Part shown: positions 23,701 through 35,700 of the stretch, one piece after another
Layout: each line of letters opens with the position of its first letter
Position numbering within the stretch: the first letter of the stretch is position 1
DNA from: Telmatactis stephensoni
Lineage: Eukaryota > Cnidaria > Anthozoa > Actiniaria > Isophelliidae
Assembly (NCBI GenBank): GCA_029948255.1
Contig: JALIZF010001688.1
Coordinates: 179,501 to 243,500, forward strand
Direction of reading: 5' to 3'
DNA length: 64,000 bases
Made by a program: the position numbers and the translations under genes
Notes under the pieces: model-generated
Seen by the model: the letters and a program-made list of their open reading frames with translations, nothing else
What the model was told of the DNA's origin: nothing
The model's database searches: none

Positions 23701-26700
23701 TGGAAGAAAGCGGGAATTATTAATAAAGTTAAGGGTGCGTTGAGCCATTTCTGGTGTCTGTTGTCGTGACTTACATTTAGCTGTGTTTGACTCGTTTCTT
23801 TTGGGAGAAACAGCGGGATTTTATGAATAAAAGCTATTATGCAAAGTCATTTGTCTCAATTCTCTTGTGTATTTGATGTCTCCAGTGTATTGCTATTATA
23901 AGAAAGTTCTGGTTCAATGGTAGTAACTAAATAACAACTAAATAGCAACTAAATAGGCACAAATAACTTGATCTTATTTCACAGACATATGAAATGCACT
24001 CTATATATATATTTTTTGAGATTTAGATTCACATATTTTCTGCATCATGAGGACGTGACAATGTTTAGTAGGGGAGGATGTAGCCGAGTGTAGTTATATA
24101 GACTATTGTTGTGAACGTAATTTTAGCTTACATATAGCTTACTCTAAGTTTTAATAGAGAGACAGAATGGTTTGGCAATAGAAATGCCTGTTTGACAATT
24201 GTGTATTGTCCTCGGATTCTGTATAATATGTTAATACTTTGAGATTCTGTTACAATAATTAGTTCTGCATGCTGCCCAAGAGTTTGTTGAGTCAAGTTGT
24301 CTCGGAGAGTTCTATACTCTCCCTCCACTAATGTTACGAACGTTTTCCTCGTTCCTCCTATCCATCCAAGAAGGACCTAGTACACCCGGTCACATTAATA
24401 TGCTTTAAACCTGAATGAACAGTGAAAGCTAGTTGCCACATACATTTTAAACTCGTGGATTGCAAATCTGAGAGTTATTGCGAGGGGTCGGAACCGGGGG
24501 GGGGGGGGACTCCTATATATAAGAGGACGGGGATGCTCGTTGGAAATTTTGGAAATAACCCCTAAAAGGTACCTGAGTGGGAGTGGCAACAATTGATTTC
24601 TACCCCTAAAAGGTACCAATTCAAAAACAATTATAAAGAATTAAAGTAATGAAGCATTTGTTATCGATGTGCTTTGAAGATTTAATTCAGATCATCTAAA
24701 TCGTCTCTTTAATGCTTATTTTAGGTAGTTTATTTACCCCAAAACAGTCCCTAAAAGGTACCAGCTATGTCTCTGGTAGTCCACTTAAGTCTGAGACACC
24801 CTAAAAGGTACCAGATTACAGATTTTGACCCCTAAAAGGTATGACGAGCATCCCCGTCCATTTACGATCAGAGTCCCCCCCACCCGTGGGTCGGAATATG
24901 CAAATACTCATATTACACTTACTCACAAATTGTTAACTCTTGAATTAAGAAAAAATGTATGGCACTATCCTTATGGTTTGATAACTACCACTGAATTAGC
25001 ATGAAATAACATACTGTTAACTCAAATGTCCCTGAATAACAGATGCCCCTGCAATCTGTAAATGAATAATATTAAAACATGTTAGTTTTCAAAAAATTAA
25101 ACAAGTTGCACCCCTGTAACTTGCTTTACAAAATAATATTACCTAGCACTACAGTGAGCAAAATATCAAACCAAGTGATCATCCGACCTTATAGCCTGAT
25201 TCACACATACACAGTAGAACTAGGAGGCCCCAAAGAAAGACTAGCCACTTGTATCAATTCACCTGAAATAACTCACTCAGGTTCAAAACCATTTTTATCA
25301 GTCAAGGATAAAAATGTGCAGTTCCTCAAATGAAAAATGAAGCATATGGTCAATACAGATTAATTGGAGTCAACCTAAGTGTTTAATTTGCTATTTACAG
25401 AGCTGACAGTGGTTTCCGTAAAGTTAAACCAGAAGAGTACAAACCCCGTTTGATTCATGTCTCTGGTAAAAAGGTTAGATATGTGGTTTACTATCTAATT
25501 GCAATGACTTCTAATAATTTAAGCCAACTAATGGCTATATATAAATATAGTTCCCAGCTCAGACAGTCTAAATCATGGAATCAATGGAATCAACAGAATT
25601 ATTATTAAATAAGCAACAGAAAAGAAGACTGGAAACGAATGCCAGATCTGAAGTGCCTGAATATTTAATATTTCAAGTTGTCAAAATATACACAAGCTGG
25701 CAAAATCAAGCTAATCAATCTTCGACTTAAGGTAGCTCACTATAGTTTAAGCATGCGTGTACACTCAAGATCATAAGTGTGCTATGCACAACTGACTGGA
25801 ACTTACAGAATTTTTATTTTGCTGAAGTAATGTTGTGTAGTAGATCTTTTGGGGCAAAAATCTCCAAAACTAAGTGGTAAAATCCTTTGAATTTGTAATT
25901 TGTCAACTTTATGTACAAAATATGAAAAAAAAAATTGGCACTACATAATTTTTTTTCAAAATTTTGAAATATTTTAGATTCTGTAGTCAAGAATTTTTCG
26001 TTCTTTGCCAAATGAAATGTGAAGAAAATTATGGACTTTCTTTAAAATGAGTTTTAAAATTCACTGTGGAAAATGTGCATTTTTATTTATGCTATTGGAA
26101 AAATGACCTTCATTAAGCTGACGTGACGTTGCTTAGCCTTTTGAGCAATCAGTTTCATATCAAACGGCTCCCTGATTTGTAATCTGTCATATGGTTGGCT
26201 GAGCAGGTGTCAGAGTATACATCTGTAGCAGCTATTATATGCTTTTTACTATTGGTATAAAGATCCTTAAAACTACAGTGAGCTACCTTAAACACTGATG
26301 AGTAAAAACTACAATTTACAAGCTATTACTAAAACAAAGTTAAAATACTTGTCAATGGTGTAGTTTGACAAATCACAGACTTAAAATGTCTATTTGAAAC
26401 GATTGTGAGTCTATTACTACATGTAGTTCACTGGTTCCGGCGTGTCATTACCATGTGCATCGTTGATCAATCAAATACTGAACTTTCCTAAAATTAGAAT
26501 TGTTTTCCTAGTCTTCCTAGTATATAATAACAGAGATATTCAGGGTTTTTATTTAAAGGCCTGTATTTGCATGTCATTGCAATATATATTTGAAATATGC
26601 ATTGCGATATGTGTGGGCAAGTTGACCAAAGTTTGGGAGAGTTGGTTATGGGTGAGTTGACCGGTTTAATACTGATTGTGGTATTTTAGTTTTAAAAATT

Positions 26701-29700
26701 ACTCTCATTTTCTTATCTCCATCCACAGAAAAATATTTGCTTGAAGGAAGTACGTTTCTGTCAAGGATCTTTGAATAAAGATGATGTTTTTGTTATTGAT
26801 TGTGGACAACAGATTTATCAGGTGTGTACGGTAACTTTGTCAGAAAACCTGCATAGCTAGGAAACTACACAGATGTACATCATGTACTGAATGTGATGTC
26901 TTCTGCAAGCTTGTGTTAGTACAATTTTGTACATACCATTCAAGACATGTACAGTAACGATATTAATGATATTTCAGTGGAATGGTGTTCATGCACACAT
27001 GATGGAGAAATATGAAGCTGGAAAGTACATTGTTCATTTGAGGGTAAATAAACTTACAGTATATAATAATTATACAGTATATATATAATTATATAATTAT
27101 GTGTACCTGCACATTATGCATACACACACACACACACATTAATTCAGATTCAATAACTATTGTTCACCTACATATGAGCATATTTTTACCAACAATGTGC
27201 ATGTATATTATCTTCTTACAAACGTTCTTGATTCTAGCAATTTAGCGGAGTTTGAATATGGTCATGTTGCTTTTTGGGGGAGTATATTGTGTATATTATG
27301 TCTCAGAACTTGCTGATTTAATTTCCAAAAACAATATGGTATTACTGCTTCTGCAAAATCTGACATTCAAACACTTAAAGTACCTAAATTTGCTTCTGTC
27401 GATCAAAAGTAAAAATCGCTATAATTTTACCTTGCAATTTATGTCCCACTGTCCTCATATGTGCCATCAGTTTGTAGTCTTGTAATTTTGTAATTGCAGT
27501 CACATCGTGGGGGAGTTCCTGCCCTAGAGGTTTTGGGTAAGTAATAATGTATGTTACAGGTTAAATTGGATTCAAACTACTGCTAAGGTTAATTTCATAT
27601 CTAACCTAGATTGGTTTAGATTGGTTTAACATCCGAATATAGACTCCTCCCTTACTGCTTTACTTGTTCATATTTCTTATCTTATCCCACTTTCTTTACT
27701 TTTTTCTCTTTGTTGCCTCTGGCCCGCCCCCTGAGCTTCTATATATACCTACCATTTTCTCTGTTCTACATGTAGCTGCTGTCTTTCTGTCTACCAAAAT
27801 CATTGCGCTAACCTGCCACATGGAGAATTGAACCCTAGGCCTCTAGCTCACTTCCAAGTCTAATTGGCAGATGGCAGCAATTATATTGTAAAAAAGATTA
27901 TAATCAGTTATTGCGCCGTCTGCCAATTGGCTGATTGCTGTTAATAATCAATTGACTGAGTGCTCCTCAGGAACATTTACAATGGCTGTATGTGCTTTCT
28001 GTTGGCCAATCCTTTAATACCCATTTAAGACCATTTAACTGCAGTGAGACATTTGAAATTGTCAAACAATATTGTTTGAATGACTGTTGTACGTGCGTTA
28101 AGGTGGCAGCTGACACTATTTTTTTCAGAGTACACCTTCCAACTTTTAAATAATGGCTATAACTTTTGTTCCAAATCTTCAATTGACTAGACACTTCTAC
28201 CACAAGCTAAGTAAAGATTAAAATTTTTAATACTATCAAATTGATTGAAATTAACTCTTATTGTTAATAGCAAAACAGTTCCAGCAGTTGCTTCGCAGTT
28301 AACCGCCGGCTACTATAAAACATATACAATTAATCTTTTACTTGACCTTAAATGGACACAGCTCCCTACTTTATTAACTTCACCGTCTAGTTCAAATAAT
28401 TTTGAAAGCCCTGGCAAAAACAAAACACATACTAGGAACATGAATCAATCAAGCGGAAAGATAGGCAATGATGAGGGTTGATATCTTGGGGTAGCACGGA
28501 TGTGAGAGTGCAGGTCTGTCACCTCTGTGGTCCCAAGTTCAATTCCCCAGTGGGGCATCACATGTGGCTTGAGTTTCCTGTTCGTTCTCTCCGGCCCCTT
28601 GCATTCGAGGGATTTTTTTTTGTCTAGTCTATTGAAGGTTTGAGGTAAGAATAGTTCTTTAAAAGCTGGTAGGTGCACTCTGAAAAAAGGGCAGTGCATT
28701 GGGTGACTTAAAGTTAAACAGTGCATAGAAAATTCCCAGTAAAATATGATGTACTTTACATACAGATGATCAAATGGAAGACGAGCTTCCTGAAGACCTT
28801 CAAGAAGTGTTTTCAGCACAGGAGAATAATCCAGAGCAGAGTGATTCTGGTGATATTCAACAACAGGTATGGTCAGTGATGATGATGAGAGTGAGAGTGA
28901 TATTACATGTATAGTAATAATAACAATGAATGACATCTATTTTACCCCTAGTTAATGTTTGTATTGGACAGGTGGGCCTGGCCTCTGTTTCACAAAGCAT
29001 GCATAACTTGGGTCTGTTTTTCCAAGGATTTACAGTCATTTTCTCTTAAATAGCCAGTACCTTTCAATATGTAGTTTCTTGTTATTTTGCAGATATTTTT
29101 TGTGCAAATTCCTATTAGTTTTCAATAAAGATGCCTGTTCAATACAACTTTTTGAGTACTTGTAACAGGCCTGTTGCCAGGGTGGTTCAAAGGTTTGAAT
29201 GAGTTCTCCCCTCTTCGGTCTACATCAAAGAGGTTATTACAAGTCATGAAACGTACAACATTGTTTCAGAGCAAGTTATAAAACGATGTTGCTCATTTTA
29301 AAGGTAAAGGTAAAGCATTATATTTAGCGTCGGTAGTTCCTTCAGCTGAATGCTGGTCTCCCAGGAAGCCGACGGTGCACTCTTTACCCCCTCTTTCCAT
29401 CAGTGCTCCCTTTTAAGGGTATTTAAAGCTAATTAAAGCTACACGGAATGGAAAGAAGTCAAAACAAGTGTGAGGTGGTCCGACAGAAAATTGAACTTGG
29501 GTCCTCTAGCATCAGAAAGCTACACACTACACTTCCTCCTTAAATGTTTTACAGCTCAGTTCCCAAACTTGTCATGCAACAAAAGCATTGTGAGTTGGAA
29601 CTCTCATAGCAAATTCTGCACACTGACTGGCAAGTTGCAGTTGCAAGATCAGGTTTGGGTAAAATATTGTGTGACAATTTAGTTGGGTGAGTAATAAAAG

Positions 29701-32700
29701 TAAACAACAAAAAGTCAATTTGTTGTGAAAAGTTTGCCCACAATCTAAGATTTTTCCCTCGCCTACTTAATGATATCAATAACTGATGCCAGTCAATATC
29801 ATTTGATACCAATAAGCCCCTAGTGTGATGACATTTTGACTGCCAGTTTATACCTGAACCTTTTCAAGTGACTTGAATACAAACAACAGTTTTAATTAGT
29901 GAACAAAAGCTACTTGAAGAGGATTCTGGTATATATTATAGAGAGGGGCCGGGTCAAAATGTCATCATGCTTGGGCCTTATTGTGTCTAACATCAAACTT
30001 TTACTAAAGTGACTAATAACTAGACGTTTAGGTTGGTTCAGAGGGTTTGTAACAATGCCATGACTATAGAGCAGATGTTGTGTGAGTGAGAAATGGATTG
30101 CGTCATGGCTGTGTCTCTATAAAAACAATCCTGCTGTAGCAAATTGGTGTTGGTGCCATTTTCACAGTCATGTGAGATCTACACTATTTTATTCTGTAAA
30201 TAATGCTATTGTATATGTTTGGTCTTGAAACAAAATGTAAATATTAAAATTTATGACAAGTCTCAACGTTTCAACATCATTTTCAGCATCATTTTTGAGA
30301 GAACTCACTCAGTTATTAGTGAACTCTGAACTCAGAATTCATTTGAAAATGATGCTTGTGAGAACATTGAAATGTCAAGACTAGTTCTCATGTATTATTT
30401 TATTAAAGTCCCTATATGACGGATAATTTTTTATTTTCAAACTCAGTTCTTGATAGAAAGCATAGTAAAGATCTTTTAATCTTGTTTTTCCTCACTCCAT
30501 ATTTTCTGAGATATAAAGGTTTCAAATTTCAAAATGCAAATGTGATGACGTAAGAGGAGTAATCATTTATTATACAAAAACAAGAGAATTTAAATTACTC
30601 GTATTTTTCCGTTTGTAACTCATTACCATTGGCAAAGCCTGTTGTTTAGTGAAAAATCTGGCTCTCGAATTGAACCTCTTTTTGTAAAACCCTTGAGAAG
30701 TTTGCAGTGTTGCCTCCTCTTACGTCATCAAATTTGCATTTTGACATTTGAAACCTTCATATCTCAGAAAATATGGGGTAAGGAAAACCAGGATAAAAAG
30801 ATCTTCACTTATTAATGCTCTCTAAAAAGTGAAAATAAAAAAAATATGCGTCATAGGGACTTTAAATGCTATTATGATTTTTGGGACCATGCCATTATAT
30901 AGTTTGTGTGCAATAGACCACTTTCAAAATTACTTGAGACCGAGGCTAATAGGGATAAAACAAAAGAATTGCTGGTCATGGCTGGCTGGTTTCTTTTGTT
31001 TAGTCATGTTAGCCTCATTGTCAAGAAAATTTTGAAAGTGGTCTATAATGAAAACTAATGCAAATCAATGTCAGTTGATACAGTTAGCCAACAAACTTCA
31101 GTGTACTATCAATTGGTTATCGATTGACCAATACCAAATGAATGCAATCCAGTATCACCCATACCAAACGTTTTAGTATGGCCTTATATAATATGGGAAT
31201 ATATGGTGAAAATATGGCTAATTGATGGAAATTAGTTATTAAATGCTAGTTTTTTTAATGATATATCTAGGAAACAGTTTCGTGCAATGAATAGTTTAGA
31301 TTTTAGCTTTTTGATGACGTCGTGTGCAACCAAGAATATATATAATATAAGGAGGAAGTGTAGCTCAGTTGGTTAGTGCGCGGCTTTCTGATGCTAGAGG
31401 ACCCAAGTTCAATTTTCTGTCGGACCACCTCACACTTGTTTTGACTTCTTTCCATTCCGTGTAGCTTTAATTAGCTTTAAATACCCTTAAAAGGGAGCAC
31501 TGATGGAAAGAGGGGGTAAAGAGTCCACTGTCAGCTTCCTGGGAGACCAGCATTCAGCTGAAGGAACTACCGACGCTAATTAGTGCTTTACCTTTACCAG
31601 GGTTTATCCAAATCACAACTTGTTTTGTAATAACAAACAACGTTAACGGTGTGCAAAATCTGTTGAGACACTGCTCCCATTTTGGTCGAAATTCGCCACC
31701 CCTATTTTAGACTTCCCCTTCCCCCCCCCCCTTCAATTAATGTTGAGTAGGCCTGGGAGATTCCTGCTAGGTCCAAGACCTGTTCCAACCAACATTAATT
31801 GTGTTGGGGGAGGGGGGGGGGGGTTGAAATATATACCCATTTCAAGACCTACATGGAGGGAATTAAAATAACGTTGTGCCCATTTGAGAGGACAGTGTCC
31901 CAACTATTCTGCACATTGTTGAAGCTACATCAAAATAGACTCAGAGTATTAAACATTACTAAATTTGCAAATACATTGAGATTGGTTAAAACGAACCCAG
32001 CGCCTTTCTGAGGTCCTGGCGGTGGGTCTGTGTAAGTTATACATGGTTTGTGAGATGGGGACTAAGGACCATCAACAGAAATTGGTTGTAGGCCAACAAA
32101 TTTATTGTTACTTACAGTACTTATTCATTACATATTCTGTACATATTCTAGAGTTGTGGAAATGAAGAACCCCAAGAAAAGACTCTAGTAAGGTGAGTAA
32201 ACATCATAGAATACTTATAGAGCTTCAAGTTAAAAAAGATTACAATCTGGTCACAAATATTGACCCTTCAAAACATAGAAGCTGTCGAGACTGAGATGAA
32301 CATTGGGAAATCTGTTGATTAGACGATTTTACAGACTGAAGCATGTGGACGTGGACGTTTCAAACAGCAACCAAGACAAATTCTTGGTATTTGAAACATG
32401 ATTATGTAGCGAATTCATGGATAAAACTTATAAATCCATGAATTACTTGTTTATTCAGAAGCCATTTTTGGTCTCAGCTTCTATAATATTATTTATAATT
32501 TTCTATAATTTTGAAAGGGTCAATGTTTGTGCAAATAGGTGTATATAACTCCCTTATTTTCATGTGCTGACTTTCAGGACCAAATGTTCATAGAAATTTT
32601 TTAAATAATAATAATCATTATTATCAAAAATCTGCCATACTGGAAGGCAAAATCCCCACTGGGACATCTAAAACAAAGTCAAGTCAAGCTTGAATGGCTA

Positions 32701-35700
32701 AGGTTCTTTTGTTTAGGAGGCTGTTTACATTCTTTTGCCTTCCAGTATGGCCGATTTAGTACTATGTGACCATTAGATGCAAAAGGCCTATTGAACCCTG
32801 ACCTCCCACACTGAAGGCCAGTGCTCCAATCTCTATTACTTTTATCATGAAGATGATGTTCAGTGTAGGAATATTGCCCTTTCCTAGATTGTCTGATGAA
32901 AGTGGAAAAATTGAGTACAGAGTCATAGCAAAAGGAAAAGAAGTTAACAATCGGAAATTGCAATTGAAAAGTGAAGATGGTATGTACATAATGTAAGCAA
33001 CAGTTGACCTGTCGTAGCTCAGTTGATAGAGCACTGGTGTACAAATCCAGGTTGTGGGTCAGATAATTTTTCTATGCTTTGTTAGGGCAAGAGATAGTAG
33101 GGGCACTGCTCAGAAAGTTTCCTCAGTGGGATTTCTCTTTAGCACTGCTTCTCACATTTGTAAGCATTATAGTAAGCAAATAGTTCATTGTGTAAACACA
33201 GTATTGCTGGGGAGGGGGGTACTCCCTATATTGGTGTGCTAGGGATGATCGTCGTATTTTTTAGGGGTTGAAATCGCCGATTTGGTATTTTTAGGGGTCG
33301 CCAGAGAAAATCCAAGGTTTTTCAGAAAAGATGGTATTTTTAGGGGTACAAAATAAACGAGACGATTTTTTTTACTTACTGCCTTTTTATTAGAACACCG
33401 TTAAAATCATAAAAACTCAAACGACTGGTATTATTTGGTATTTTTTAGGGGTATTTTTGAGCTGTAAGGTATTTTTTAGGGTCATAAATTTTGGCATTTG
33501 GGTATTTTGTAGGGTACATTTTGGAGGTTTCCGACGATCATCCCTAGCGTTTTGACCCCGAAGAACCCCCCCCCCCCCCCCCCCCCCAACCCCCCGGGTC
33601 TTTTTGATTTACTTATCAAAGGTGTAGATATCCTAAAGCTTCAGTATTTTAAGTAAATAAAAGAGACTAACGTTTTGAAGATTAAATTTAGCAATCAACT
33701 GTAGAGAAATTTTTATCCAGAATATTTTGTTCTAGCTCGCTCATATTAAACTTTGAATTGCTAGAGGTTATTTTCAGAAATAATAACAAATTGTCTCCAC
33801 TATTTACGGAGTTATGCCTATTTTTCTAAAAAGCCTAGTCCTAAACTTTTACTTCATTTGCCTTAAAAGTTATACCATTTTAAAAAGAAAAGATGACTTG
33901 TGTACTAAAGATTTGAGAAATCGGTTAATATTTACCCACTCAAAATTTAAGCTAAAGTGTTGAGCCACAATAAAATTTCAGATGTCAGCAATCTATAATA
34001 AATACCTTAATGCCGCAGTCAAAATCAGCAGTCCATATATTGTAGATGGAAGGAGTGACATTTAAAGGGGTCTAAGTTGGTAATTCTATTCCTTCTTCAG
34101 TAAAGCAATTTATATGACTGCAAATGTCACAACATGACAAAATCATTCCACTGACATCACTGTACTTACACATGGTCATGGCATGCTGCATTTGCTGGGT
34201 TATTCACACTCACTGGCTGCCCTTGGCATTCATGTTTTTTTACGTCCAACCTAAAGCTATATCATCTTAGCCTGGTAAATTATCATCACACTTTCTAGTC
34301 TTTACTCTAAGTTTCATCTCGGTAAAAATCTTGTTTGGCTATATAGATCACCTTGATGTTTCCAATATTGCAAATTCTTGAATGTATGATGCTTATTGTA
34401 CGGTATATAGACTTCATTTTTGCTATGCAATAATGTACAGTTTGGGGAAAGCAGTTAATTGTTTTTGTCCGCAGATTTTTCTTTATTTCTAATTGTTTTA
34501 TCTATTTTTGGCAGTTTTCATTCTGGATACTGCAAAGCACTGCTATGTTTGGATAGGTAAAGGAGCTAGTGCAAATGAAAAGAAGAATGGTTTAAGCTAT
34601 GCTCATGTAAGACATTATGACTGTATGCCGAGTTTGGGTTTTGGTCGAGAGTCGAGAGTCGAGAGTACCAGGTCGAGAGTCGAGAGTAAAAGTCGAGAGA
34701 GTCATGACTACTATGTCGAGAGTCCAGAAAACGTAAAGTAAGTGGAAACGTGTTATAAGCCGGCCAGTTTTTAGCAAAATTCGAAACGCCACAAAACACA
34801 TCACGCACGTACATAAGTTTATCATTTGTCATCACTTACAGCCGAAATTTGGTATGTTTTTTTGCTAAAAACTGGCCGGCTTATAATACGTTTCCACTCA
34901 TTCTATAGTTTTCTGGACTCTCGACATGGTAGTCTTGACTCTCGACTTTTACTCTCGACTCTCGACCTGGTACTCTCGACTCTCGACTCTCGACTCTCGA
35001 CCAAAACCCAAACTCCTGTATGGCTGTATTCTACTTGTCTAGGGATTTCATGGAAGCCATATGGCCAAGGACAGCTGAATGGAATGTTTTAGAAAAGCTA
35101 TGTTATTGTAGCCACCATCACGGCTGCCATGAAATCCCTGTGTTGTTGATCACCCCATGATGGACAGCGCTGGAAGCTTGACGTCATACTAATCTTTTCT
35201 AAAAAATACAAATACAGCCACCTTTGCAGTGGGTTCATTCATTGACCATCTACAAACACGACTTTGCTGGGTTTTGCCCCCGAGGGGTGGGGGACTCCGT
35301 TCGTAAATGGACAGGGATGCTCGTCGTACCTTTTAGGGATCAAAATCTGCAATCTGGTACCTTTTGTAATTAGGGTGTTTCAGACTTAGGTGGACTACCT
35401 AGAGACATAGCTGGTACCTTTTAGGGACTGTTTTGGGGTAAATAAACTACCTAAAAATAAGCATGGAAAAGATGATTTCGATGACCTGAATTGAATCTTC
35501 AAAGCACATATATCGATAACAAATGTTTCATTACTTTAATTCTTTATAATTGTTTTTGAATTGGTACCTTTTAGGGGTAGAAATGAATTGTTGCCACTCC
35601 CACTCAGGTACCTTTTAGGGGTCATTTTTAAAATTTCCGACGAGCATCCCCGTCATCTTATATATAGGAGTTCCCCCCCGGGGGGGGGGGGGGGGGGTTT

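Larger units (their letters stand above)
21564..24394 (+). mobile_element. Short LTR retroelement without gag-pol (TRIM/LARD-like), in intron 5 of paralogue 1
   Basis: Direct repeats begin TGTAGCCGAGTGTAGTT and end CCCGGTCACA: the 5' LTR at 21564-22257 (enlarged by an insertion at about 21757-22130) and the 3' LTR at 24079-24394 (316 bp). A primer-binding-like TGGTGCTGCAAGCTGGG starts at 22261 and a polypurine tract AGTAGGGGAGGA lies at 24067-24078. The internal ~1.8 kb has no reverse transcriptase and is largely occupied by a nested foldback element (22846-24002). No matching target duplication was found. Confidence 0.8.

Noticed and set aside
35039..35092. An extra exon of paralogue 1 after the TTGTCTAG at 35042
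   Set aside because: The sequence is one arm of a short inverted repeat. Exon 14 at 36101 joins exon 13 directly in phase and matches the C-terminus of the paralogue.
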